Position numbers and translations under genes: made by a program
NCBI GenBank assembly: GCA_947627325.1
Contig: CANQVO010000013.1
Coordinates: 1 to 60,776, forward strand
Source: an uncultured Oscillospiraceae bacterium
GTDB lineage: Bacteria; Bacillota; Clostridia; Oscillospirales; Oscillospiraceae
DNA length: 60,776 bases
Direction of reading: 5' to 3'
The notes under the pieces: model-generated
The model's database searches: none
Told to the model about the DNA's origin: nothing
What the model saw: only the letters and a program-made list of their open reading frames with translations
In this document: piece after piece, positions 48,486 to 56,767 of the stretch
Layout of the letters: every line of letters begins with the position of its first letter
Position numbering within the stretch: the stretch's first letter is position 1

Positions 48486-50594
48486 ATGAAAAAGCGTATC
48501 GTATCCCTGTTCCTCTGCGCCGCCCTGGCCCTGCCCCTGGGCTGTTTCCCCGCCCGGGCCGCGGGGGTGGCCGACGTGCCCCAGCGGGAGAAGGCCGCCG
48601 TGTTGAAGGAGCTGGAGGTGATGGTGGGGGACGAGACCGGGGCGCTCCACCTGGAGCGGGGCGTCACCCGGGCCGAGTTCACCAAGCTCCTCATCGCCGC
48701 CTCCCCCTACCGGGACGCGGTGGGCGAGAGCGCCAACACCGACCCCTACCCCGACGTGTCCTACCGCGACTGGTACGCCCCCTACGTCCGCGCGGCGGTG
48801 GACGCGGGATTGGTGAAGGGGGACGAGCAGGGCTGGTTCCACCCCCAGGCCACCATCACCCTCCAGGAGGGGGCCACCATGGCCGTCCGCCTGCTGGGCT
48901 ATCAGGACAGCGACTTCCCCGCCCCCTGGCCCGCCGGCCAGCTGGCCCTCTACCACTCCCTGGACCTGGACCAGGGCGTGGCCGCCCAGGGCGGCACGGA
49001 CCTGCTCACCCGGGGGGACTGCCTGCACCTCTTTTATGACCTCCTGTGCGCCCCCACCAAGACGGGGACGAGTTATGTAAACCTCCTGGGCCACACCTTG
49101 AACGACGAGGGCGTGGTGGACGTGCCCGCGCTGTTCCGGGTGGAGCAGGAGGGGCCCATCCCCCTTACCGGGGCGTGGGAGAGCCTGCTGCCCTTTGCCC
49201 CCGCCGACGCTCTCATCTACCGGGATGGGGAGCGGGCGGAGCTGAGCGAGCTGCGGGAGTACGACCTGCTCTACTGGGCCAAGGACCAGGCTATCCTCTT
49301 TGCCACCGGCAACTCCCAAAGCGCCATGGGCCAGCTCACCGCCGCGGTGGACGGCCCGGTGGTGGCCCAGGGGAGCGCCTGGAAAAACAGCATCCCCTTC
49401 GCCCTGACCAGTGACACCCCCGTCACCCGCAACGGCGCCCGGGCCGCGGTGAGCGATATCCGTGATCTGGACGTGATCTACTGGTCGGAGTACGCCCAGG
49501 CCCTCTACGTCTACGCCAAGACGGTGACGGGCACGGTGGAGGCGGTGACCCCCTCCCTGGCCGCCCCCACCGCCGTGACCATCGCCGGGGTCTCCTACCC
49601 CCTGGAGACCTTTGAGGCCCAGTACGCCTTCTCCGACCTGGGCAGCTTCCGCAAGGGGGACGCGGTCAAACTCCTGCTGGGCCGCACCGGGGGCGTGGCC
49701 GCCGTGCGGAGCCTGGGGGAGGACGAGACGGTGACCCAGGTGGGGGTGGTGGCCGCCCTGGAGAGCCGCACCTACACCGACAACGACGAGGAACCCTACG
49801 CCGCCAGGGTGATCGTCCTCACCGCCGCCGACGGCCAGCGGTACGCCTACCCCTACCCCTGGCAGGATGCGGACGACTTTGAGCCCGGAGAGCTGGTGGA
49901 GGTCACCGTCTCCAGCCGCCAGACCCAGGTCCGACGGCTGAGCCGCGCCTCCCTGCGGGGTACGGTGAACGCCCAGGCCACCGCCCTGGGCGACCTGCCC
50001 CTCTCCCCGGACGTGGAGATCCTGGACACCTACGGCAAGACCGCCACCAAGAGCGTCTACCCCTCCCGGCTGGCAGGGGTGACGCTCTCTTCCGATATGG
50101 TGCGCTGTTACAGGACCGACGAGACCGGGGCCATCACCGCCCTGATCCTGAACGACGTCACCGGCGACCTCCACAGCTACGGCATCCTCACCGACCTGGA
50201 GACCTTTAACTCCGCCATGTACCTCCAGAGCGTCCTCACCCTGGACCTGGGCGGCCAACAGCAGGTCCTCCCCATCAGCGATGTGGCCTTCCCCGCCCAA
50301 GAGGGCCCCATCTGCGTGATGATGGACGGCCAGGAGCTCAAGAACGTCCGCAGTCTCACCAAGGTGGACCGCGTCGCCCTGGACGGCCAGGCCGCCGTGG
50401 CCGGCTCCGACCGCTACCCCCTGGCCGACAACGTGGCCTACTATATCTACGACCGGAACGCCGGCTCCGCCTCCAGCGCCTACACCCTGGCCTCCCGGTC
50501 CCAGGTGCTGGCGGAGGGCTACACCCTCTCCGCCTGGTACGACACGCCCCCCAGCCAGGGCGGCCGGGTGCGGGTGGTGCTGGCGCAGAAGTAA
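48486..50594 (+). CDS. Secreted SLH-domain surface protein
   Basis: A 702-residue protein with a signal peptide (residues 1-25, MKKR, hydrophobic core, then A-R-A-A). Residues 27-180 hold two or three S-layer homology units: the second reads Y-P-D-V-S-Y-R-D-W-Y-A-P-Y-V-R-A-A with G-L-V-K-G; the first is degenerate (V-T-R-A-E-F-T-K-L-L). The remainder is beta-rich with repeats of about 100 residues and no recognised enzyme domain. SLH units bind pyruvylated wall polysaccharide, and a CsaB-like enzyme is encoded 2.5 kb away. ATG 48486 follows AAAGGAGAC. A decamer TTATGTAAAC lies at 49073-49082. Confidence 0.82.
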   Translation: MKKRIVSLFLCAALALPLGCFPARAAGVADVPQREKAAVLKELEVMVGDETGALHLERGVTRAEFTKLLIAASPYRDAVGESANTDPYPDVSYRDWYAPYVRAAVDAGLVKGDEQGWFHPQATITLQEGATMAVRLLGYQDSDFPAPWPAGQLALYHSLDLDQGVAAQGGTDLLTRGDCLHLFYDLLCAPTKTGTSYVNLLGHTLNDEGVVDVPALFRVEQEGPIPLTGAWESLLPFAPADALIYRDGERAELSELREYDLLYWAKDQAILFATGNSQSAMGQLTAAVDGPVVAQGSAWKNSIPFALTSDTPVTRNGARAAVSDIRDLDVIYWSEYAQALYVYAKTVTGTVEAVTPSLAAPTAVTIAGVSYPLETFEAQYAFSDLGSFRKGDAVKLLLGRTGGVAAVRSLGEDETVTQVGVVAALESRTYTDNDEEPYAARVIVLTAADGQRYAYPYPWQDADDFEPGELVEVTVSSRQTQVRRLSRASLRGTVNAQATALGDLPLSPDVEILDTYGKTATKSVYPSRLAGVTLSSDMVRCYRTDETGAITALILNDVTGDLHSYGILTDLETFNSAMYLQSVLTLDLGGQQQVLPISDVAFPAQEGPICVMMDGQELKNVRSLTKVDRVALDGQAAVAGSDRYPLADNVAYYIYDRNAGSASSAYTLASRSQVLAEGYTLSAWYDTPPSQGGRVRVVLAQK

Positions 50595-50620
50595 CAAGCG
50601 TAACAAACGGTTCTCCCTCC

Positions 50621-50655
50621 GCGGTCTCCCGGTCAGCCGGGAGGCCGCTTTTTTG
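50621..50655 (+). terminator. Terminator of the SLH gene
   Basis: A stem of about 12 bp (GCGGTCTCCCGG against CCGGGAGGCCGC, one mismatch) then six T. Confidence 0.85.
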
Positions 50656-50773
50656 CAAGCGCGGATTCATTTTTTAGACGGCGGAGAAGGCCGTTTTCGA
50701 TTTGCCATGGTCAAAGCGCATAGACGGTCTAAACCCTGAAAATACAGGGATTTTTGAATTATCTTCACCGAAT

Positions 50774-50798
50774 CACCCCGATTTTTGTCGGGGTTTTT
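50774..50798 (+). terminator. Second hairpin terminator
   Basis: The stem ACCCCG/CGGGGT around ATTTTTGT, then T run, 25 bases before the next promoter. A back-up stop for the SLH transcript. Confidence 0.6.
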
Positions 50799-50822
50799 GT
50801 GCAATTTTTTTGAAATACTGGG

Positions 50823-50851
50823 TTGCATTTTCCTGCCAAAGGGGTTACAAT
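50823..50851 (+). promoter_or_regulatory. Promoter of the cell-wall hydrolase gene
   Basis: TTGCAT (50823-50828), a 17-base spacer, then TACAAT (50846-50851). Confidence 0.7.
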
Positions 50852-50901
50852 ACGGTTACAAACAGAAACAAACTGTTTTGTAAGGAGTGTCATTTATCAT
50901 C

Positions 50902-51774
50902 ATGAACATCAAGAAAACGGCCCGGTCAGCGCTTGCCGCTCTGCTGGTCCTGACCCTGGCCTCCCCCCTGGTGGCCGCCGTGGCCGCCGTTCCCGTTCAG
51001 ACCGCCGACCCGGCCGTTCGGGCCGAGGCGGCCGCCCAGGGCCAGTACAACACGGTGCGGGTCAACGGCGCGGCCATGCGCGAAGATCCCATGGTCACCT
51101 ATGTAAACGGCGTCGTCTACGTGGCCGCCCGGCCGGTGGCTCAGGCCCTGGACCCCATGGTGCAGACCATTTGGGACGGCAAGACCGCCGTCCTGGTCCA
51201 CTGGGGCCTGGTGGACCTCACCGCCACCCCCGGCATGAACTACGTGGTGGCCAACGAGCGGTATCTGTACGTCCCCAACCTGGTCACCGCCCAAAACGGC
51301 GCGGTGATGCTGCCCCTGGAGGTGGTGTGCAAGGTGTTTGACGCCACCCTGGTCTGCCAGCCCGACGGCACCTTCGACCTGACCACCGGCAGCGGCGCCC
51401 TGGCCCACGGCGGGCAGTTCTACAACAGCGACGACCTCTACTGGCTCAGCCACATCATCAACGCCGAGAGCGGCAACCAGCCCCTCTCCGGCAAGATCGC
51501 CGTGGGCAACGTGATCCTCAACCGGGTCAAGGACAGCCGCTTCCCCAGCACCATCAAGGGGGTCATCTACCAGAAGAACCAGTTCACCCCCGTGTCCAAC
51601 GGCGCCATCAACAAGACCCCCAACGCCGAGAGCGTCCTGGCCGCCAAGCTGGTGCTGGACGGCGCGGTGTCCCTGGACAACGTGCTGTGGTTCAACCGGG
51701 CCGGTCTGCGCTGCTGGGCCGCCAACCACCGCACCTTCGTGGCCACCATCGGCGGCCACAGCTTCTACGCCTAA
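50902..51774 (+). CDS. SleB-type cell-wall hydrolase with copper-amine-oxidase-like N-domain
   Basis: A 290-residue secreted protein. The signal peptide covers about 1-28. Residues 50-165 resemble the Cu-amine-oxidase N-terminal-like domain common in Gram-positive surface proteins (Y-V-N-G-V-V-Y-V-A-A-R-P-V near 68-80). The C-terminal 120 residues match Hydrolase_2/SleB: I-I-N-A-E-S-G-N with the catalytic Glu, A-V-G-N-V-I-L-N-R-V, F-P-S-T-I-K-G-V-I and Q-F-T-P-V. It likely cleaves peptidoglycan, possibly spore cortex. ATG 50902 is about 14 bases from AAGGAG, a long spacing; the in-frame GTG at 50887 would overlap that site. A near-match decamer lies at 51099-51108. Confidence 0.85.
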   Translation: MNIKKTARSALAALLVLTLASPLVAAVAAVPVQTADPAVRAEAAAQGQYNTVRVNGAAMREDPMVTYVNGVVYVAARPVAQALDPMVQTIWDGKTAVLVHWGLVDLTATPGMNYVVANERYLYVPNLVTAQNGAVMLPLEVVCKVFDATLVCQPDGTFDLTTGSGALAHGGQFYNSDDLYWLSHIINAESGNQPLSGKIAVGNVILNRVKDSRFPSTIKGVIYQKNQFTPVSNGAINKTPNAESVLAAKLVLDGAVSLDNVLWFNRAGLRCWAANHRTFVATIGGHSFYA

Positions 51775-51791
51775 AAAATACGCTGACCGAC

Positions 51792-51826
51792 AAAAAAGGA
51801 GACGGCAACCGCCGTCTCCTTTTTTA
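51792..51826. terminator. Terminator after the hydrolase gene
   Basis: The stem AAAAAGGAGACGGC/GCCGTCTCCTTTTT around AACC; works in either direction. Confidence 0.9.
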
Positions 51827-51851
51827 TGCTCTTAAAAGAAGTCCCAGGGCG

Positions 51852-51995
51852 CTTCTCCGCCCGGTCACAGTTTTTGTTCTCTGGAAAATGGCCCTGCCGG
51901 GGTGCTGTCCGCCCGCTGGCGGCTTTTCGCTCTCTTGAAAAATGGCGTTCGCTCCGCCCGGTCACAGGTTTTGTCCTCTCAAAAGGGCTCTGTTG
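51852..51995. repeat. Imperfect direct repeat between convergent genes
   Basis: The 16-base word CTCCGCCCGGTCACAG occurs at 51855-51870 and 51952-51967. Each copy is followed by a similar T-rich stretch (TTTTTGTTCTCT and GTTTTGTCCTCT) and a run of A. The period is 97 bases. No gene is seen in the gap. Confidence 0.65.
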
Positions 51996-52007
51996 GGCCT
52001 CCGCCGC

Positions 52008-53087
52008 TCACAGGAGGGAGGCGGACTCCAGGATGCGCTGGATCTCCTTGGCCCGGTTCTCCCAGGAGGCCTGCTCCCCCGCCTCCCGGCGGCGCTGGCG
52101 GCGCCAGACGCTCTCCTCCCGCATGGCCCGCTCGCAGGCGGCGGCGAAGCCGTGGAGGTCGTCGGACTGGTAGATCAGCCCGGGCAGATCCTCCACCTGG
52201 CCGGGGAAGCTGTGCCGGGCCACCGGCTTGCCCGCGGCCAGGTACTCGAACACCCGCCCGGGCAGCACGTCGCTGGCCGCCCCCGCCCCCCGGCGGAGGT
52301 CCAGGCACACGTCGCACTGACGGACGTAGTCGGGCACCTGGATGAGGGGACAGCGGTCCACCAGGATGGCCTGCTCCATCCCCCGGAGGCGGCGCAGGCC
52401 GGGGCTGTCCTCCTGGCGGCCCAGGAAGAGGAAGTTCCAGTCCGGGTGGGCGGCGGCACAGGTGAAGACGGGGTCGTAGTCCAGGTCCGCCCACAGGGTC
52501 CCGGCGTAGCCCAGCAGGGGGCCGATCAGGTCCCCCAGGGGGGCGGGCACCTCGATGTCCTCCCGGGCGAACATGGGGTAGTTACAGCCGTTGGGAATAA
52601 CGGCGATGTTCTGACAGCAGGGGCTCAGCCGATCGGCCAGACCGGCCGAGGCGGCGAAGACCACGTCGGCGCTGAGGGCCAGGTCGCTCTCCCAGTCCAG
52701 GGGGAAGTCGGTCCAGTAGCGGTCGCAGTCGTAGATCAGGCCCTTGTAGGGCAGGTAGTCCAGCAGGTGGGCCGCCCAGGGGGTGGCGCACCACAGCAGG
52801 GGGTCCCGCTGGTCCTGGCGGCGCAGGACGTCCTGGATGTAGTCGGCCACCCGCCGCACGTTGCGGCGGAAGCGAAAGTCCTGCCGCTGGCCGGTCTTCC
52901 ACAGGGCGGGCAGGGTGTACGCCGTCACCCCGGGGCGGACCTTCCGGCCCGGGCGGCGGTGTTCGCCCCGGGCGCCGGGGGGCTCAAAGTAGAGCACCTC
53001 CGCCCCCTTGACCCGGGAGAGGAATTGCTGGGTCCGGGTGGGGGTGGACTGCCAGGGGGCGGGGGCCAGACAGACGATGACGCTCAT
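52008..53087 (-). CDS. Glycosyltransferase (GT4-like, TuaH-type)
   Basis: A 359-residue enzyme of GT-B layout. The N-terminal half includes L-L-W-C-A-T-P-W-A and Y-D-C-D-R-Y-W near residues 97-123, and V-I-P-N-G-C-N-Y near 163-170. The C-terminal donor domain has L-G-Y-A-G-T-L-W, V-D-Y-V-type loop P-D-Y-V-R-Q-C-D-V, and D-V-L-P-G-R-V-F-E-Y-L-A-A-G-K-P-V at about 290-306. The Y-D-C-D-R segment resembles teichuronic-acid and surface-glycan transferases. Its start overlaps the stop of the GT4-CsaB fusion (ATGA), so the two act in one glycan pathway. Confidence 0.82.
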   Translation of the reverse strand: MSVIVCLAPAPWQSTPTRTQQFLSRVKGAEVLYFEPPGARGEHRRPGRKVRPGVTAYTLPALWKTGQRQDFRFRRNVRRVADYIQDVLRRQDQRDPLLWCATPWAAHLLDYLPYKGLIYDCDRYWTDFPLDWESDLALSADVVFAASAGLADRLSPCCQNIAVIPNGCNYPMFAREDIEVPAPLGDLIGPLLGYAGTLWADLDYDPVFTCAAAHPDWNFLFLGRQEDSPGLRRLRGMEQAILVDRCPLIQVPDYVRQCDVCLDLRRGAGAASDVLPGRVFEYLAAGKPVARHSFPGQVEDLPGLIYQSDDLHGFAAACERAMREESVWRRQRRREAGEQASWENRAKEIQRILESASLL

Positions 53088-55315
53088 GGCTCCACCTCGC
53101 TCAAAAACCGCCGGGCGGCCTCGCTGTTGCGGTGCTCCACCTGGCGCAGGCGCTCCACCCCGCCCAGCAGGAACGCCCGGTCCCCCGTCCGGGCCACCGC
53201 CTGGTCGATGTGGTCCTGGAGGGCCTGGGCGGTGACGTCGTGGAGGTCTGTGTAGAGGTCCTGGCCGATGTAGTCCAGGAAGGAGCTGATCTTCTGGTCG
53301 TACACCACCCCCACCAGCGGCACCCCCTGCCCCGCGGCGAACACCAGGGCGTGGAGCCGCATGGACACCACCACCCGCATCCGGGCGAAGAGGCCGATGG
53401 CGTGGTAGGAGGACGCGCTCTGGGGCGCGATGAGGTGGGGCACCCCCTCCAGATGCCGGGTGACCTGGGCCGCCGCCACGTTGTCCAGCTTGGCCTCGAT
53501 GGGCAGGAAGACGGGGGTGAGGCCGTGGCGCTCCCAGGCGTACCGGGCGGCCTGGGCAAAGGCCTCCGCCTTCTCCTCAAACCCCGGCCAGGTGCGGAGG
53601 GTGAAGCAGATATACGCCCCCGCCGGGTCCAGGCCCATGCTCTCCAACAGCCCGTCGGTGATCTCCTTGGGGGCGGCGGGGAGGATCACGGTGGGGTCGG
53701 CGGACAAGATCACCTCCGGGCGGGTGATGCCCATGTCCCGCAGTTCGTCCTGGGAGTTCACGTCCCGCAGGGTGATGGCGTCCACGTTCTTCTGGAGCAC
53801 CCGGCTGCACAGCCGGCGGTTGGAGGGGTACTGGATGGGGCCGATGCCGCAGCCGTACATGAGGACCTTGTTCCCCCGGGCGTGGGCCATGGAGATGGTG
53901 AGCAGATAGAACCACAACGACCGCCGGGAGGTCACGTCCTGCATCAGCGAGCCGCCGCCGTTGATGTAGAGCCGGGTCTTGCCCAGGCGGCGGAAGAAGC
54001 GCCACAGGCGGAAGGTGTAGATGGCGTTGACCCGGTAGCGCAGCCGGGTCTCCTTGGGGGAGCGGGAGAGGACCCAGATGGGGAGGTCCGGGTCGATGTC
54101 CCGGAGCTCCTTGACGATGGCCTCCAAAATGGCGTCGTCCCCGGCGTTGCCCTTGCCGTAGGCCCCGCAGATGGCCGCGCCATAGCGGCCCTTGGGGCGG
54201 GACTGGCGGCGCAGGACCGTCTCGTAGATCTCCATCTGGCGGTCCAGGGTGGTCTCGATGGAGTACTGGCTCTTGGCCTTGTTGTAGAGCCGCCGGCCCA
54301 TCCGCTCCCGCAGGCCCTGGTCGGCGGCCAGGGCCTCCAGATACCCGGCCAGGGCGGCCACGTCCCCGCTCTCAAAGAGGAAGCCGTTCACGCCGTGGTC
54401 GATGAGGTAGGGCACGCCCCCCACCCGGGAACTGACGGTGGGCAGGGCGGCCCGGGCCCCCTCGGTGACGGAGTAGGGGAAGGTCTCGGACAGGGAGGTG
54501 AGGGTGTTGATGTCGATGGCGTGGTAGAAGGAGTCCACATCGCTGACCCACCCGGCGAAGCAGACCTCCCCCTCCACCCCCAGCTCCCGGGCCAGGGCCT
54601 TGAGGTCGTCCATGTCCTCCCCGTCCCCGGCGATGAGCAGGCGCAGGCGGGGGTAGGTCCGGTGGGCCTGGGCGAAGGCTTTGATGAGGGTGGGGATGTC
54701 CTTCACCGGGTTGAGCCGGGCGGCGATGCCCACGATCAGGCTGTCCTCCGGCCAGCGGGCCCCCACCCGCTCCAGAAAGGCCGGGCGCTCCAGGGCTACG
54801 GGGCGGGGGGTAAAATCCACGCCGTTGTAGATGGAAAACAGGGTGTCCGCGTCAAAGCCCCGGTCGATGAGCAGGTCCACCATGGCGTCTGACACGCCGA
54901 TGCGGTAGTCCAGCCGCCGCAGGGCCAGGGTGTTCAGCGTGCCGTACACCAGCCGCCCCAGGGGCCGGCCCAGGTAGTCCAGGCGGTAGTCGGAGTGGAC
55001 GGTGGTGATCACCGGCAGTTTGAGGGCGCGCTTGAGCAGGGCCCCCATCAGGTTGCCCCGGGCGCCGTGGCAGTGGACGATCTGGTAGCCCCCCTCCCGG
55101 ATGAATTTTTTCAGCCGGGAGAGGGTGCGGAGAATGTTGCGCCCCTCAAAGACCACCGTGGGGATGCCCAGGGCCCGGGCCTCCTGGGCGAAGGGGCCCT
55201 CCATAAAGCAGACCATGGTGATCTCCGCCCGGGAGGAGATATTGCTCAAAAGGGAGTGGATGTGGGTCTTGGCGCCGCCGGAGTCGCCGCCGCTGATGAG
55301 ATGGACCACTTTCAC
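53084..55315 (-). CDS. Fusion of GT4 glycosyltransferase and CsaB-type polysaccharide pyruvyl transferase
   Basis: A 743-residue two-domain enzyme. Residues 1-370 form a GT4 transferase: H-L-I-S-G-G-D-S-G-G-A near the start, V-H-C-H-G-A-R-G-N, I-Y-N-G-V-D-F, G-I-A-A-R-L-N-P-V-K-D and the S-L-S-E-T-F-P-Y-S-V-T-E-G motif (about 280-292). Residues 380-743 match CsaB: G-A-Y-G-K-G-N-A-G-D-D-A-I-L-E-A, G-G-G-S-L-M-Q-D, Y-G-C-G-I-G-P-I and R-L-H-A-L-V-F-A-A. CsaB adds pyruvate ketals to wall polysaccharide, which SLH domains bind. GTG 55315 is preferred (GAGGGG six to nine bases upstream). Confidence 0.88.
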   Translation of the reverse strand: MKVVHLISGGDSGGAKTHIHSLLSNISSRAEITMVCFMEGPFAQEARALGIPTVVFEGRNILRTLSRLKKFIREGGYQIVHCHGARGNLMGALLKRALKLPVITTVHSDYRLDYLGRPLGRLVYGTLNTLALRRLDYRIGVSDAMVDLLIDRGFDADTLFSIYNGVDFTPRPVALERPAFLERVGARWPEDSLIVGIAARLNPVKDIPTLIKAFAQAHRTYPRLRLLIAGDGEDMDDLKALARELGVEGEVCFAGWVSDVDSFYHAIDINTLTSLSETFPYSVTEGARAALPTVSSRVGGVPYLIDHGVNGFLFESGDVAALAGYLEALAADQGLRERMGRRLYNKAKSQYSIETTLDRQMEIYETVLRRQSRPKGRYGAAICGAYGKGNAGDDAILEAIVKELRDIDPDLPIWVLSRSPKETRLRYRVNAIYTFRLWRFFRRLGKTRLYINGGGSLMQDVTSRRSLWFYLLTISMAHARGNKVLMYGCGIGPIQYPSNRRLCSRVLQKNVDAITLRDVNSQDELRDMGITRPEVILSADPTVILPAAPKEITDGLLESMGLDPAGAYICFTLRTWPGFEEKAEAFAQAARYAWERHGLTPVFLPIEAKLDNVAAAQVTRHLEGVPHLIAPQSASSYHAIGLFARMRVVVSMRLHALVFAAGQGVPLVGVVYDQKISSFLDYIGQDLYTDLHDVTAQALQDHIDQAVARTGDRAFLLGGVERLRQVEHRNSEAARRFLSEVEP

Positions 55316-55341
55316 GTGCGTCACCCCTCGCGAAAAAAGTC

Positions 55342-55370
55342 TTGAAACAACGTCGAAAATATTATATACT
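55342..55370 (+). promoter_or_regulatory. Promoter of the DUF4330-PAP2 operon
   Basis: TTGAAA (55342-55347), a 17-base spacer, then TATACT (55365-55370). Its -10 overlaps the -10 of the divergent promoter by two bases. Confidence 0.75.
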
Positions 55371-55389
55371 AATTCCAATAATTTGGCAA
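55361..55389 (-). promoter_or_regulatory. Promoter of the GT4-CsaB operon
   Basis: On the minus strand TTGCCA (55389-55384), a 17-base spacer, then TATAAT (55366-55361). Confidence 0.75.
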
Positions 55390-55439
55390 GGGCGGGCGCG
55401 AGGCGCTCCACCGCCCTGCCCCAGTCAGGAGGGCTCCCC

Positions 55440-55961
55440 ATGAAACTGATCGACGAAAAGGGAAAGCTGTTTGGCAAGATCAATATCATCGACCTGTTGG
55501 TGCTGGTGGTGGTCATCGCCGCTCTGGCCTTCGCCGCGTTCCGGCTCTTGGGCGGCGGGGAGGCAAACCCGGTGGACGCCGCCACCAAGCTGACCTACAC
55601 CGCCAAGGTGGGCCCCCTGGACCAGGAGACCTATGACGAGGTCCTGCGCCAGCTGGAGGCCGCCGGAGGCCGGGACCAGCTGATGGCGGACGGGGAGCTG
55701 GTGGACGGCTACGTCACCGGCGTGGCCGCCGAGCCCCACAAGACCTACGAGACCGACGCCAACGGCCAGGTGGTCCCCTCCGCCGAGGACCCCGCCAACG
55801 GCGGCCGCTATGACCTCATCTTCACCGTGGAGGCCAACGTGCCCAGCGTCACCACCAACAAGGTGGGCACCCAGGAGGTCCGGGTGGGCAAGACCCACAT
55901 CCTCAAGACCACCCACTTCGAGTTCGCCTACTCCACCATCCTGACCTGCGACTGGGGCTAA
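55440..55961 (+). CDS. DUF4330 domain protein
   Basis: A 173-residue single-pass membrane protein. The start K-L-I-D-E-K-G-K-L-F-G-K-I-N-I-I-D-L-L-V is the DUF4330 hallmark and runs straight into the membrane helix (about 15-37). The rest is an extracellular beta-rich domain. The function is unknown; family members sit in or near surface polysaccharide operons, as here, divergent from the GT4-CsaB operon. ATG 55440 follows CAGGAGGG. The PAP2 gene starts six bases after its stop. Confidence 0.85.
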   Translation: MKLIDEKGKLFGKINIIDLLVLVVVIAALAFAAFRLLGGGEANPVDAATKLTYTAKVGPLDQETYDEVLRQLEAAGGRDQLMADGELVDGYVTGVAAEPHKTYETDANGQVVPSAEDPANGGRYDLIFTVEANVPSVTTNKVGTQEVRVGKTHILKTTHFEFAYSTILTCDWG

Positions 55962-55966
55962 AGGCC

Positions 55967-56542
55967 GTGTTCGCCGCCCTGAACCTGTGGGAGGCCCACA
56001 TCCTGGCGTGGATCGAGACCCTGCGCCTCCCCTTTCTGGATCCCCTGGTCCTCTTTTTCACCCACCTGGGGGACAGCGGGATGCTGTTCATCCTCCTGAC
56101 CCTGCTCCTTCTGGCCGTCCCAAAGACCCGGAAGGTGGGCCTGGCCGCCGCCCTGGCCCTTTTGTGCAGTCTGCTGTTCACCAACGTGATCTTAAAGAAC
56201 CTCTTTCAGCGGGCCCGGCCCTGGGAGGCGGTGGACTTTCTCCACAACCTGGTCCTTGAGACGGACACCTCCTTCCCCTCCGGCCACACCTCCGCCGCTT
56301 TCGCCTTCGCCCTGGCCTTTGTCCGGGGGGACGGCGGGGACACCTGGGCGGGCCGGACCTGGGCCAAGGTGACGGCGGTGGTCCTGGCCGTGTGCATGGG
56401 CCTGTCCCGGCTCTACGTAGGGGCCCACTACCCCACCGACGTGCTGGTGGGCTTTGTGGTGGGCGACCTGGCCGGCCTGGCGGGGTGGTACTTATCCACC
56501 CGGCTGATCGAGGCCTTCGCCAAGACCCGCCCGCCGGACTGA
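55967..56542 (+). CDS. PAP2-family membrane phosphatase
   Basis: A 191-residue protein with five or six helices and the three-part phosphatase signature: K-N-L-F-Q-R-A-R-P (about 76-84), P-S-G-H-T (about 103-107) and S-R-L-Y-V-G-A-H-Y-P-T-D (about 148-159). Members dephosphorylate undecaprenyl pyrophosphate or phosphatidylglycerol phosphate at the outer membrane face. Beside glycan genes, recycling of the C55 lipid carrier is the likely role. The GTG start at 55967 has only a weak ribosome site and probably relies on coupling to DUF4330. Confidence 0.9.
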   Translation: MFAALNLWEAHILAWIETLRLPFLDPLVLFFTHLGDSGMLFILLTLLLLAVPKTRKVGLAAALALLCSLLFTNVILKNLFQRARPWEAVDFLHNLVLETDTSFPSGHTSAAFAFALAFVRGDGGDTWAGRTWAKVTAVVLAVCMGLSRLYVGAHYPTDVLVGFVVGDLAGLAGWYLSTRLIEAFAKTRPPD

Positions 56543-56548
56543 ACCCTC

Positions 56549-56578
56549 GCCCCCGCCCCGTGGGCGGGGGCTTTTTTT
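56549..56578 (+). terminator. Terminator of the DUF4330-PAP2 operon
   Basis: The 10-bp stem GCCCCCGCCC with its complement, then seven T. Confidence 0.9.
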
Positions 56579-56636
56579 GCCCGCCGTCGGGGGCGAAAAA
56601 CGGCGCGTGGGGGGAGAAAATTTGTGGAACTTGGGG

Positions 56637-56665
56637 TGGACTTTTCCCGGGCGACGTAGTAGAAT
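56637..56665 (+). promoter_or_regulatory. Probable promoter of the GGDEF gene
   Basis: TGGACT (56637-56642), a 17-base spacer, then TAGAAT (56660-56665). Confidence 0.5.
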
Positions 56666-56689
56666 AAGAGAAGTATACAAAAACGACAG

Positions 56690-56731
56690 GCCCCTCTCCA
56701 CGGCGCATGGCCGCCGGGGAGGGGGCGTTTT
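56690..56731 (+). promoter_or_regulatory. GC-rich leader hairpin with short T run before the GGDEF gene
   Basis: GCCCCTCTCC pairs with GGGGAGGGGGC across a loop of about 16 bases, followed by GTTTTG. This is terminator-like, inside the leader, so it may act as an attenuator. It does not match a c-di-GMP riboswitch by eye. Confidence 0.4.
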
Positions 56732-56767
56732 GCGGCCAATGGGCCGCGGCAGGGGAGGTCTTCCGGG

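Larger units (their letters stand above)
50595..50822. other. Intergenic region after the SLH gene
   Basis: This holds the two terminators listed separately. Between them, near 50676-50735, lie TAGACGGCG and TAGACGGTC, two short direct repeats of TAGACGG, with no ORF or recognised RNA. Confidence 0.5.
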
